Positions 44,618 to 53,833 of a stretch of 64,000 bases of DNA are shown here, in pieces. The position numbers and the translations under genes are program-made. The notes beneath the pieces are model-generated. The model was not told where the DNA came from. It worked only from the letters and a program-made list of their open reading frames with translations, and searched no databases. Location: contig JAJECX010000026.1 of NCBI GenBank assembly GCA_022821805.1, positions 1 through 64,000 of the forward strand, given 5' to 3'. Source of the stretch: Anaerolineae bacterium. GTDB lineage: Bacteria; Chloroflexota; Anaerolineae; Aggregatilineales; Phototrophicaceae. The stretch's first letter is position 1; each line of letters starts with the position of its first letter.

Positions 44618-46183
44618 ATGCGCAGCTTCCGGAACAAATTGCTGTTGACGATAGTCGTTCTGTCTTATTCTTTCACATTTTCGACTTTGCCTTTGTCGGC
44701 CGGCGACCTTGTCTTAAGCAACAATAGCGGCAGCGAGAACGCAGTCTTTTACATTGCAGGAGAGCCTTCACTCGTCATCAACGGCTTTGATTTGACTCCG
44801 CTTGGGCTTGAGCTGCCGGCGGCGCTGGACGCGGTCAGCATTTCGGTGAGCGCGCCGGTATCTGGCAGCAGCATCGACCTGGTGGTGTATCAAGACGCCA
44901 ACGGCGGATCGCCCGTGGATGCCACGCTCGTCTATCGGCAAGCGGTAGCGCTTGAGCGGACCGGCGTCAACCGCATCGCGCTTGAGCAGCCGGCGATTAT
45001 CACCCAGCCGGTCGTTTGGGTGGGATTCTATCTTCCGGTGGATTTCCGTTTTCATGCGGACCGCTCGGGTTCATCTGTGCTAACCTATTGGGCTTGGACA
45101 CCTGAAAGCGCATTTGATTTGGCCTCATTGTCCAGCGCCGCTGTGCTCGGACCCGGCGATGGCAGCGAGCCCGTCGGCATCGCAATGGATGGCATCGCGC
45201 GCATCACGGCGGAAATGCGGACAGCGCAATATGACGAGATCGGCGAGGCCCTTCCGGTCGGTGAGCAGTTCGTCGCAGAGGTCCGGCAAGATACGTCGAT
45301 CATGAAAGTTTACGATAACTGTGATCTTGTTCTTCACGATCCGGAAGACATCTCCATCTCCACCGCATTGTCGTTCCCGCTGGATTGCCGCATCGCGCCG
45401 GAATTCGAGGCGCCAGCCGCCTTTGCGAATCCGCCGGATCAGCTATTGGACATGCAGCGAGCTGGCAACTTGTACAAGCTGGAGACCAATTTGCGCGACG
45501 ACCAGGCGGTAGCGGGATTTCCCAGTCAGTTGCCCGTGCGCGTCACCCATTGTATGCGGATTGCGCCGGGTGATTTGGAACGCGCCGTCATTGGCGAGGT
45601 CCGCGAGTCGAAGCAGTGGGGCGAGCGGTGGCATATACTGCCGTCGGTGCGCTTCGACAACATCGTTTGCGCGGAAGTCTCGGTGGCTAATTATCTGTCG
45701 TATTTCTTGCCGCGCACGGCTGAATCGCCGCCAAACGTGAATCTTGTTGTCGGCTGGACGCGCGTAAACCCGCATCCCTTAGTGTGTGGATTGGAGGCCA
45801 GGCTATCGATTCCAATCGTCAATACGGGCCAGAGTTGGTTTGAAACCGACAGCGGCGACATCACTATAGTCATCGAGAATTTTCATGTGGCGACGAGTAT
45901 TCCGACGACGAGACTCGAGATGCCGATCAATACAGATCATTTTGGACCGGGTGTACGGAGGGTTGTCGAAGCGGGGCCGATATTCGTCGACAGCTTCGAG
46001 ACGGAATTGCATCGCCTGGAGGTGCGGGTAGACGCCCGCAATGAAATTACGGAGACGAATGAGTTAGACAATTCCTGGCAAACCGAATACGTGCTCGCCT
46101 TGCCGGCAGGTTCAGACGAATGCTTTGATCGATTTGCGCCGGTGGTGGAGGACGAGGAGGAAGAGGATGAGGACGAGGGATAG
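44618..46183 (+). CDS. exported CARDB-like protein with acidic tail
   Basis: This protein of about 521 residues has a signal peptide (about 1-28). The N-terminal half resembles a beta-sandwich (VLSNNSGSENAVFYIAGEPS) but no family was recognised. The second half carries a CARDB-like fold with VNIGQSW-type strands (RLSIPIVNTGQSWFETDSGD ... VRVDARNEITETNELDNSW), the last motif being the usual CARDB end. The protein ends in a very acidic run (EDEEEEDEDEG). Single Cys pairs may form disulfides. GAGGTGG precedes the ATG. It starts the envelope-related plus-strand run to 51210. Confidence 0.7.
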   Translation: MRSFRNKLLLTIVVLSYSFTFSTLPLSAGDLVLSNNSGSENAVFYIAGEPSLVINGFDLTPLGLELPAALDAVSISVSAPVSGSSIDLVVYQDANGGSPVDATLVYRQAVALERTGVNRIALEQPAIITQPVVWVGFYLPVDFRFHADRSGSSVLTYWAWTPESAFDLASLSSAAVLGPGDGSEPVGIAMDGIARITAEMRTAQYDEIGEALPVGEQFVAEVRQDTSIMKVYDNCDLVLHDPEDISISTALSFPLDCRIAPEFEAPAAFANPPDQLLDMQRAGNLYKLETNLRDDQAVAGFPSQLPVRVTHCMRIAPGDLERAVIGEVRESKQWGERWHILPSVRFDNIVCAEVSVANYLSYFLPRTAESPPNVNLVVGWTRVNPHPLVCGLEARLSIPIVNTGQSWFETDSGDITIVIENFHVATSIPTTRLEMPINTDHFGPGVRRVVEAGPIFVDSFETELHRLEVRVDARNEITETNELDNSWQTEYVLALPAGSDECFDRFAPVVEDEEEEDEDEG

Positions 46184-46239
46184 TCACTCGTCGATTTGGT
46201 CGAATGTCCGCTTCGTGACGAGATTTGAAGAGCGATGCC

Positions 46240-47007
46240 ATGCGTGTTGTAACCAATAAGAAACTGGCGCGGCGCAACAAAAAGATCACCAATTATCTCT
46301 TCTTCGGAACCTTTGGCGCCTTGATCTTGGGATTCGTCTTAATCAATGCGTCCTTGTTCACTGGTGACATGCCTGACAACTTGACTTTGATCGCTCAGTC
46401 GGCCGTACTGCCGGTGCTACTGATTTTGACGGTAATTTCCGTGCGGATGACGAATATGTGGGCGCGGGCGCCCCGTCCAGAGAACGCAATTGAGGACGGA
46501 CTGAAGGGGATGAGCAATAAGAGCGTCCTTTACAACTATTATCATTTTCCCGCTCGCCATGTCTTGATTTGTCCGCAAGGCGTATTCGCGATAGCCACAC
46601 GTTGGCACGATCAGGAATTTACCTTTCGAGACGGGAAGTTTTACAGCCGGCGTAATATCATCAGCAAATTCTTCTCGCTAATCCGCTTTGACGGGGTAGG
46701 CAAACCGCTGCGCGATGCTGAGTATGCGCGTCAGCATTTGCAGCGCGCGATCGACGAAATCGAGCCTGAGATCAAGGTGCAGCCGCTGGTTGTCTTCGTC
46801 GATCCATCATCGATGGTGTACTTTGAGAGTGAGCCGGAGACGCCCGTGCTCTACGCCGACCCGAAGAAAAGCCCCAATCTCAAAGATTTCATGCGCGACG
46901 CCAAACGCCTGATGGCCGATACGACGGGCGATTCCAAAACCAAGAACGCCAGCCTGATGCCGTTAAGCGATGAGCAGATTGAAGCGTTTGAAGAGGCGAC
47001 GCTATAA
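46240..47007 (+). CDS. two-TM membrane protein with possible NERD-like domain
   Basis: This protein of about 255 residues starts with two hydrophobic helices (about 20-40 and 55-72), then a cytoplasmic domain. APRPENAIEDGLKGMSNKSVLYNYYHFPARHVLICPQGVFAI resembles the start of nuclease-related (NERD) domains, which begin by linking two strands after an E-x-E-like helix. The match is only by eye and key acidic residues are not confirmed. It is 7 bases upstream of the glycosyltransferase gene, so the two are co-transcribed. The ATG at 46240 is preferred over an upstream TTG. Confidence 0.6.
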   Translation: MRVVTNKKLARRNKKITNYLFFGTFGALILGFVLINASLFTGDMPDNLTLIAQSAVLPVLLILTVISVRMTNMWARAPRPENAIEDGLKGMSNKSVLYNYYHFPARHVLICPQGVFAIATRWHDQEFTFRDGKFYSRRNIISKFFSLIRFDGVGKPLRDAEYARQHLQRAIDEIEPEIKVQPLVVFVDPSSMVYFESEPETPVLYADPKKSPNLKDFMRDAKRLMADTTGDSKTKNASLMPLSDEQIEAFEEATL

Positions 47008-47013
47008 GCGCGG

Positions 47014-48921
47014 ATGTCTTCTCTGCGTCAATATTTCCCGATAGCGCTACTTATATTGATTGGCTTCAGCCTAAGAATTCATGATCTTCAGGCGGCGCCG
47101 CTACGTGGCGATGAGGCTTTCAGCGCTCAATATTGGTCTGACCTTCCGCTGAGCCAGTCGCTGCGCCAGATTGCTCCAATTGATCCGCACCCGCCGCTGG
47201 CGTATATCTTGTTCCGAGCATGGGCTGTAATTCTAGGCGGGATTGAGTCCGTTTTTTCCTTGCGATTCTTAAGCGCCCTCGGTAATACGATAGGCATTCC
47301 GGCAATGTATAGCTTGGCTCGACTGGTCGGCGGAAGCCGCCGGGCTGGCTTGTTTGCGGCATTAATCTGGGCGCTGCATCCGTACTTAATCTGGCACAGT
47401 CAGGATTACCGAAATTATGCGATTTGGGCTGGCTTAAGTGTTTCGGCTCTATGGCTCGGTTTGCGTCTCATTGACCATCGTCGCCGCGTCGACTGGCTAC
47501 TGTATTTGTGGGTGTCCATTTCGGCTGCGCTGATCTTTTACGGCGAAATGCTCAACTTGCTCGCGCTGTCGCTAGTCGCGCTTTTTTTGGCGCGGGAGCA
47601 ACGCGCTTTCTTGCGCCGATTCGTCATCGTCCAGTTATGCGTCGCATCAGTCGCGGTTTTCGCCTTCGCATTTTTTCAAATTCGGTTGGGATTGATTGGT
47701 TCTTACGCTGGCAACCTTGAGTCTTTCGCCCTGCCAGATTATCTGCTTCGTTTCATTCCGATATTGACGTTGGGAGAGGTGTTAAGTCCAAGGCTGCCGG
47801 CGCTTTGGCTTTTCTTGACGATCGGGCAGCTAATTGCTGCGCTGCTCATTTGGCGACACTCGACCCGGCAGCTTACCATTGTCATGACCCTGATCTGGCT
47901 TCCTCTATTGCTTTTGGGCGTTGCCGCCACGCAAAGAGACATTTTCAATCCGCGCTATGTGCTAGGGACGGTTCCCGCATTTGCGCTGCTCATGACATTA
48001 GGGAGCATGCATGGGTCCGTAAGTTTGCGGAAGGTCGTCCGAGTGAACAGGACGATTCTGGCGACACTATTGTTGTCGCCCTGGATTCTGCTGGCGGTGG
48101 TTTCATTGCATGCCTACTTTAATGATGTCGCTCTACGAAAGGCGCCGGCCTGGGATCAACTCGGTGGCTTTCTCACATCTCGCGTTAAGGAGAACGACCT
48201 GGTCATTCAGCTTTCCGTTGATCCGGCTTTTGGCTATTACTACGCCGGTTCCGCGGCGGAAATGGCATTGCCGGCGCATCCGGCGCAGACCGCAGAGGAG
48301 ATTGCAGCGCGGCTTGATGAGCTGCGGGGCGGCCATGAAAGCGTATATGTTGTCGCGCGTGAGCAAGACGGCTGGCCGAACGCTGGCGTCGTGGGAGGCT
48401 GGATGCGGGAAAACTTACAAGAGGTATTGCGCACCGATACTGCGGGATTGCCCATAAGTCAGTATATGGAATGGTCCGTGCCTGACGCGTTTGAGGGCGA
48501 ACTGGCTCAGTTCGGCGATGCAGTCTCGCTGCTCGGCTTTGAATTCTCGTCCGAACCTACGCCTAGCGGAGAACTGCTCCTTTGGGTTTATTGGAAGCCG
48601 ATTTCCGAGACTGCGGTGTCTCTGAAATCCTTCGCGCATATTTACGGCGTTATCAATCCGGCGTCGGGGAATACGCTCTGGTCACAACATGATAAGTTCC
48701 CACAGGATGGGCGACTGAACACACGACACTGGCAAACCGGAACGGCTTATCGAGATGTCTACTATTTGCCTGCCGAAAACCTTGAAGTTGGCAAATATCA
48801 GCTAAGCGTCGGTTGGTATAACCCGGTCGACGGCGAGCGTCTCTTACTAAGCGACGGCAAGAGCGCATACGTTTTGGATGCAGTAGACTACGCCGCTCGG
48901 CAACGCGTTTCAAAGCGATAG
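47014..48921 (+). CDS. GT-C glycosyltransferase family (PMT/ArnT-like) membrane protein
   Basis: This 635-residue protein has about ten transmembrane segments in the first 380 residues. The first extracytoplasmic loop holds LRGDEAFSAQYWSD, with acidic residues typical of GT39/GT83 polyprenyl-phosphate glycosyltransferases, and DPHPPLAYILF. The C-terminal 250 residues form a beta-rich soluble domain (LLLWVYWKP ... YQLSVGWYNPVDGERLLL), as in many ArnT-like proteins of this phylum. It probably transfers a sugar from a lipid carrier to a surface acceptor, which is unknown. The neighbouring LysM proteins are candidates. Confidence 0.78.
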   Translation: MSSLRQYFPIALLILIGFSLRIHDLQAAPLRGDEAFSAQYWSDLPLSQSLRQIAPIDPHPPLAYILFRAWAVILGGIESVFSLRFLSALGNTIGIPAMYSLARLVGGSRRAGLFAALIWALHPYLIWHSQDYRNYAIWAGLSVSALWLGLRLIDHRRRVDWLLYLWVSISAALIFYGEMLNLLALSLVALFLAREQRAFLRRFVIVQLCVASVAVFAFAFFQIRLGLIGSYAGNLESFALPDYLLRFIPILTLGEVLSPRLPALWLFLTIGQLIAALLIWRHSTRQLTIVMTLIWLPLLLLGVAATQRDIFNPRYVLGTVPAFALLMTLGSMHGSVSLRKVVRVNRTILATLLLSPWILLAVVSLHAYFNDVALRKAPAWDQLGGFLTSRVKENDLVIQLSVDPAFGYYYAGSAAEMALPAHPAQTAEEIAARLDELRGGHESVYVVAREQDGWPNAGVVGGWMRENLQEVLRTDTAGLPISQYMEWSVPDAFEGELAQFGDAVSLLGFEFSSEPTPSGELLLWVYWKPISETAVSLKSFAHIYGVINPASGNTLWSQHDKFPQDGRLNTRHWQTGTAYRDVYYLPAENLEVGKYQLSVGWYNPVDGERLLLSDGKSAYVLDAVDYAARQRVSKR

Positions 48922-49002
48922 TTGCGATTAAATTGGCGCAATGCTCCGCTTGCCTGTAGACTGCAAGCATTGAAAATTCTTTGTAATGCAAAGGATTTGG
49001 TC

Positions 49003-51210
49003 ATGTACCGCCGTTGCCTGATTATGTTTGCTCTGATCTTGGTTGCGATGGCGTTTAATGTCTACGCTCAAGAGGACAGCGCCGAAAAGAGCCTAGAATC
49101 GGAAAGCTCTGCAGCGCCCGCGGCATTTGACATCTACATCGTCCAAAGAGGAGATTCGCTATACGCCATTGCGCAGCGATTCAATACGACGATTGAGGCG
49201 CTAACGACCTCTAACTCCATTTCCGGCGATGTCCGGATTCTCGCAGGCCAAGCGCTCTTGATCCCCGCTGGCGGAGTTAAGCCGGTTGCCCTCTACGAAG
49301 TTCAACCGGGCGATACGCTTTTCAGCATATCGAAACAATTTAACACGAGTATTGACATACTGCAGGGTATAAATGAGCTTGGCGACTCAGTTGCAATCGT
49401 CGCGGGCCAGACCATCGCGGTTCCATCGATAGACGAAGTCAGCTACGAAGATTATGTTGTCGCGGCGGATGACTCGCTGCCGAGCATTGCTGAGCGATAC
49501 GACACCGATGTAACCGTACTGATGTCTCTCAATGAAATCGCTGACGAACGCGATTTGGCGGAGGGGCAGACGATTCTCGTGCCGCGCATTGATGTCGTCA
49601 GATTCGCTGTGCATACCGTGCAGACGGGAGATACGCTCTTTGACATTTCGCGCCTTTACAATACAACAGTCGCCCAGCTGCGCAGCCTCAATGGATTTGA
49701 GGGCGGGAGCGATCTCGCGGCGGGGCGCAGCATCATCGTGCCGCGAGTGGACGAGACCCTATTGGATCGCTATATCGTGCGATCAGGCGATTCGCTTTAC
49801 AGCATCGCCAAGCGCTTTGATGTTGAATTGCCGGTGTTGCAGGCGCTGAATCAACTGGCTGATATGCGCGACATTCGGGTTGACCAGGCTTTGCTCGTGC
49901 CCAAGCGCGACGGGGCGACGCTGAAGCTTCATGTGGTGCAGTCTGGCGATTCGCTTGAGAAAATCGCCGAGATGTATGAGACGACTGTAGCTTTGTTACA
50001 GTCTCTCAACGGGATTGCCGATCCCAGCCTGATTTTGCTTGACGCAGCGATATTGGTGCCGGAAGCGAAAGATATTCTCGTGCGCTCTGGCTTCGGATTT
50101 GGCATACAGATTTTCGTCGAGCGAGAGAGAGCCGATGATCTGGCTCGCAGCGCGAACAACCTCGGGGTCGACTGGGTCAAGATTGATGTGGCCTGGGCTG
50201 AAATCGAAACAGCGCCTGATGTGTATTCCTATAGCGCATTAGACGCGATGATTGCCGCTATGGAGTTGGCGGGCTTGAAAATCATGCTAACCGTATATGA
50301 CGCGCCGGAATGGAGCCGCAGTACTTACATCGAAAACTTGAACAGCCAATTCAAAGGTTATACGGGTCCGCCGGAAGATTACAATGATTTCGCTGCCTTT
50401 CTCGCGAATCTGGCAACACGTTATGCTGGTCTTGTCGATGCCTACGAAATCTGGAAGTCGCCGAATCTGGTGAAGTTCTGGACCGTGCCGGTATATACGC
50501 GTCCACGGGAACGGATCGATGACGGCGATTATGGCATTCCCGACGAAATACAGATGGGCGCGCGCCACTATGCGCCATTGCTTGAGCTTGCATACAGGAC
50601 GATCAAATCCCATGACCAGAAGGCGATGGTCATAGCTGCGGGGCTGGCGCCGGCTGGGTACGGAGACAATTACAATGCCATCGACACCGTGACTTTCCTT
50701 AACAACATGCTTGACGAGGGCGCCGCCGAATTCAGCGATGCGATTGGAGCGATTTTTAGCGCCTCAGCCGTGCCGCCGACGCTGCAATGCTGCGAGAAAC
50801 CGCCCGGTGTGGACACCCACTACGAGTCATTCTTGCAGTACCTCGGTGATCTATTGTCCTTTTATGAGGAGACGCTTAGGGAGCATGAGGTAGAGTTGCC
50901 GGTTGTAGTGACGCAGCTGGGCTGGGGGACGACCGATGGCGCAAATCTTGCGGTACCGTCAACGGGCTTCGAATGGCTGACTTATACCAGCGAGGATGAG
51001 CAAGCCCTCTACGTTACGCAGGCTTACCGCATCGCACAAAACCTGGAATTCGTTGACTCAATATTCCTCTATAATCTCAACGGCTGCGCTGCCGGTGATG
51101 AAGAGGCTTGTTTCTTCAGCCTGGAAGACGCTAATGGCAGATTGCGGCCGGCATTTGACGCATACCAGGCAGTGCCGAAGCAGGGCGAAGCGGAAGCAGT
51201 TCCAAGTTAA
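49003..51210 (+). CDS. exported protein with six LysM repeats and a glycosidase-like domain
   Basis: This protein of about 735 residues has a signal peptide (about 1-22, ending VYAQ). Six LysM domains follow in tandem (about 42-360); each has the pattern V-x-GDSL-x-IA...L...N...L..GQ.L-VP. The third is degenerate (VAADDSL). A TIM-barrel-like domain (about 370-715) contains DWVKIDVAWAEIETAPDVYSYSALD, typical of GH39/GH5-type glycosidases, with YEIWKSPN where the usual acid/base motif is NEP. The Glu-Asn-Pro pair is not intact, so activity is uncertain. LysM binds N-acetylglucosamine polymers. AAGGAT precedes the ATG at 49003; a longer frame is rejected. Confidence 0.82.
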   Translation: MYRRCLIMFALILVAMAFNVYAQEDSAEKSLESESSAAPAAFDIYIVQRGDSLYAIAQRFNTTIEALTTSNSISGDVRILAGQALLIPAGGVKPVALYEVQPGDTLFSISKQFNTSIDILQGINELGDSVAIVAGQTIAVPSIDEVSYEDYVVAADDSLPSIAERYDTDVTVLMSLNEIADERDLAEGQTILVPRIDVVRFAVHTVQTGDTLFDISRLYNTTVAQLRSLNGFEGGSDLAAGRSIIVPRVDETLLDRYIVRSGDSLYSIAKRFDVELPVLQALNQLADMRDIRVDQALLVPKRDGATLKLHVVQSGDSLEKIAEMYETTVALLQSLNGIADPSLILLDAAILVPEAKDILVRSGFGFGIQIFVERERADDLARSANNLGVDWVKIDVAWAEIETAPDVYSYSALDAMIAAMELAGLKIMLTVYDAPEWSRSTYIENLNSQFKGYTGPPEDYNDFAAFLANLATRYAGLVDAYEIWKSPNLVKFWTVPVYTRPRERIDDGDYGIPDEIQMGARHYAPLLELAYRTIKSHDQKAMVIAAGLAPAGYGDNYNAIDTVTFLNNMLDEGAAEFSDAIGAIFSASAVPPTLQCCEKPPGVDTHYESFLQYLGDLLSFYEETLREHEVELPVVVTQLGWGTTDGANLAVPSTGFEWLTYTSEDEQALYVTQAYRIAQNLEFVDSIFLYNLNGCAAGDEEACFFSLEDANGRLRPAFDAYQAVPKQGEAEAVPS

Positions 51211-51279
51211 TCATGCGAAAACTGTGTCTGTTACCAAGGCAAGCGTGGGCGGGCATCCGCTGCGCGACGAGCCCGCCAG

Positions 51280-52395
51280 TTATCTGCTCTGCCATTCAAA
51301 GGTATGCGCCTGCCCCGGGGCGCCGGCGTAAAAGTAGGCGCCCTGGTCGTTCTGGCGCGCAACCGTGACCTGCCATTGCACAACGTGAGTCAAGCCGTCA
51401 GCGGGGACAAAGGCATCAGGCACGCGATACGAGTTAGCGCGCGTAACCTGGCGAAATGCCGCGTTAGAGGTCTGATCAATCAATTCCAGCAGATACACTT
51501 CGGCTGGATTCAAGCCGGAAACGCCGACCCAATGCACCGTAAGCGGGCCGGACGCAATAATGTCGCCATCGGCCGGATAAAGGAGCCGCGGCGCCCGCTG
51601 GGTTGCGGTAGGGGTGGCGGTTTCGTCACCGGTCGGCGTCGGAATCTTGGTGGGCAATGGAGTCGGCTGGGGCACGCGTATGCATTGGCCGATGTTCAGC
51701 GTTGGGCGGCAATCGGGTCCGCCGGCTGGCTCTTTGAAATTGCAGCCATACCAGTTCACCTCGCCGCGATTTAGATCGCTCAAAATCTCGAGCGTCGTAT
51801 TGTAGCTATGGGCGATAGTAACCATCGAATCGCCGGCAACCACATTGTGGCAGCCGACGGTCGCCCCTGACTCCAGAACCGCGCCTGAAGAATCATCCAG
51901 ACCGATTGTTGCCAGCAGCGCCTGGGTGGCTTGCGCGCCAGCAGCGGTTGCGGTGGCCGTTGGTCGCGGAATGAGGATGGCGATCCCGCCAATGACCGAA
52001 TCGGCATCGCGGATATTGTCGTTTAAGGCGACGACAGTCGCGGCGACATTCGGCTCATAAGAATAGCCGTGCTGTGGCAGCTGGAGGATATAGAAGAGCG
52101 TTTCGCCTTCTTGCACGAGGTACTGAAAGAATGGAGATGTGGCTGTCGGCGGCGGGGCAGGCGACGGCGGGATGTCTGTCTCCGTCGGGGCTTGCGTAAC
52201 GATTTGTACAGGAGGAGAGCTGGGCGTGGGCGCAGAAGGAACTGCGGTATCGCTTGCGCTGGGCTGCGGCATGGCAGAAGCGATCGCCTCGACCTCCGCT
52301 GTCGGCGACGGCAGCGCAATTGGAGCGCTGATATTGCAGCCTGCGGCGATCATAATGAACGAAAGGTAGAGCAGATGTGATAAGCGCAGAATCAT
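51280..52395 (-). CDS. LysM lipoprotein
   Basis: This 371-residue protein has a lipoprotein signal with lipobox IAAGC (Cys20). A Pro/Thr/Ser linker, a first LysM-like segment (YLVQEGETLFYILQLPQHG) and a second LysM (HNVVAGDSMVTIAHSYNTTLEILSDLN, interrupted by a Cys-containing insert CRPTLNIGQC) follow. Another Pro/Thr linker leads to a C-terminal beta domain of about 100 residues (LLYPADGDIIASGPLTVHW ... WQVTV). The paralogue upstream has the same layout, and their genes overlap by four bases (ATGA). It is probably attached to the outer face of the membrane and binds wall or surface glycan. Confidence 0.78.
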   Translation of the reverse strand: MILRLSHLLYLSFIMIAAGCNISAPIALPSPTAEVEAIASAMPQPSASDTAVPSAPTPSSPPVQIVTQAPTETDIPPSPAPPPTATSPFFQYLVQEGETLFYILQLPQHGYSYEPNVAATVVALNDNIRDADSVIGGIAILIPRPTATATAAGAQATQALLATIGLDDSSGAVLESGATVGCHNVVAGDSMVTIAHSYNTTLEILSDLNRGEVNWYGCNFKEPAGGPDCRPTLNIGQCIRVPQPTPLPTKIPTPTGDETATPTATQRAPRLLYPADGDIIASGPLTVHWVGVSGLNPAEVYLLELIDQTSNAAFRQVTRANSYRVPDAFVPADGLTHVVQWQVTVARQNDQGAYFYAGAPGQAHTFEWQSR

Positions 52396-53714
52396 GAGCT
52401 AGACTGCCCTACTCCCTGCCAAAGGAATGCGCGCGCCTGTGAGGAATGCGAGATGCCGCCGGTGATCTTGTTCAGAACACTGACTTGCCACGAGTAATGC
52501 TGGCTGTTTTCATCGTTCGGTCCCCACTCGGAGGGTACGATGAAAAATAGTTCGTTCGTCTCGGCGTCGTAACTCGTCCCGGTATCCAGATTAGAGAGCA
52601 GGACACGGTAAGCGTCGGTAGACGACAGCCGCCCGGTCGCCACCCAGCGCAACGTCACCTGCTCCCGAGGAGCGAAGAAAGCGCCATCTGGGGGACTCTG
52701 CGCGATAGGCGCGTTGAAGGTAGCTGTAGGCCTCGGCGTCGGGGTTTCGCTGCCGGAAGCTGTAGGAACCGGCGTGATGGTTGGCGTTGGCGCTGGCACG
52801 CGGATTTTCTGTCCCTGTTGCAAAGGTACAGTACACTCGGGCCCGCCGTATGCCAAGCCAAATTCGCAGAGTGAAAATTCAATCTCGGGATTCAAGTCTG
52901 AAAGCGCTTTGGCGTTCGTTTCGTATTGAAGCGCGATGACAATCATGTTTTCGTCCGGTTGGACGATATGCCACATCAGCCCGGGCAGCAAGGTTGGCGT
53001 TATGGTCGGCGCAAATGGATCAAATGCGAGGAGCGCCAGCCGCTCAGCGGCAGGGTCAGCGGAAGCGGAGTCTATTTCGTTTTCGGCTATAGGCGCCTCG
53101 CTGTCGGCGGGGTCGCGGGTTGGGCTAGGCAGCGGCACGATAATTTCCTGCCCGATTTGAATCCGCGTCTCGTCTGTGATGCCATTGAGCTTCATCACTG
53201 TCGGCAAAATCGCGAGATTCCGATGACCGCATCGCGAAACGATGGCGATCAGCGAGTCTCCAGCGGCTACCTTTCGCAGGCAGGGAGAGGGCGTCAAGGT
53301 ATCAGTGGGCGGCGGCGTAGGAATCGGACTCGACGTGTAGGTAGCGGTCGGCGGTCCATGCGTAACTGTGGGTCCGGCAATGTGCGGCGGCTTGGCGGTG
53401 GGAAGGCGGGCGGAGTCTGCCGCGCCGGAATCACTCGCGCGAGTCGAAAGCATGTGAAAGGCGACTACCGCGGCCGAGGCTAGGATCAGCAGGATGAGGA
53501 CGACGCTCATGATTCGCCCGGCGTGGTTCAGCGATTCCTCGGCCAAATCGGATTCACCGAGCCGGTAGTCATAAGTTGCTTCCGTTGGCTGCGGCGGCTG
53601 GGACGACTCTTGTGGCGCCACATTGGTTAAGGTCGTCCCGCAGCTGGAGCAGAGCACAGCCTGCCGCTTATTGCGGGTATCGCAGATCGGGCAGACCTTG
53701 AAGGATTCTGACAA
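52392..53714 (-). CDS. zinc-ribbon / TM / LysM protein
   Basis: This 440-residue protein starts (TTG) with a Cys4 zinc ribbon (CPICDTRN ... CSSC, about 8-26), probably cytoplasmic. A transmembrane helix follows (about 70-90, SVVLILLILASAAVVAFHML), then two LysM-like regions separated by Pro/Thr linkers (KVAAGDSLIAIVSRCGHRN and HIVQPDENMIVIALQYE) and a C-terminal beta domain (APIAQSPPDGAFFAPREQVTLRW ... HYSWQVSVLN) shared with the downstream lipoprotein. It could relay a wall-binding state to the inside, but this is inference. It forms a two-gene operon with the lipoprotein. Confidence 0.75.
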   Translation of the reverse strand: MSESFKVCPICDTRNKRQAVLCSSCGTTLTNVAPQESSQPPQPTEATYDYRLGESDLAEESLNHAGRIMSVVLILLILASAAVVAFHMLSTRASDSGAADSARLPTAKPPHIAGPTVTHGPPTATYTSSPIPTPPPTDTLTPSPCLRKVAAGDSLIAIVSRCGHRNLAILPTVMKLNGITDETRIQIGQEIIVPLPSPTRDPADSEAPIAENEIDSASADPAAERLALLAFDPFAPTITPTLLPGLMWHIVQPDENMIVIALQYETNAKALSDLNPEIEFSLCEFGLAYGGPECTVPLQQGQKIRVPAPTPTITPVPTASGSETPTPRPTATFNAPIAQSPPDGAFFAPREQVTLRWVATGRLSSTDAYRVLLSNLDTGTSYDAETNELFFIVPSEWGPNDENSQHYSWQVSVLNKITGGISHSSQARAFLWQGVGQSSS

Positions 53715-53833
53715 CGAGCATACCCAGAATAGACGTCGTTTCAGCCGAATTATAACCGATGGTCAAGCGTACCTTCGAACGAAGTTTGACGCCGTAGGTC
53801 AAACGCCAAGCGCCTGACCGAAGTCTTACAGAA

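Noticed and set aside
49141..50080. Tandem repeats considered as a possible CRISPR-like or satellite array
   Set aside because: The periodicity is at protein level (LysM domains of about 50 residues); the DNA is not repeated exactly.
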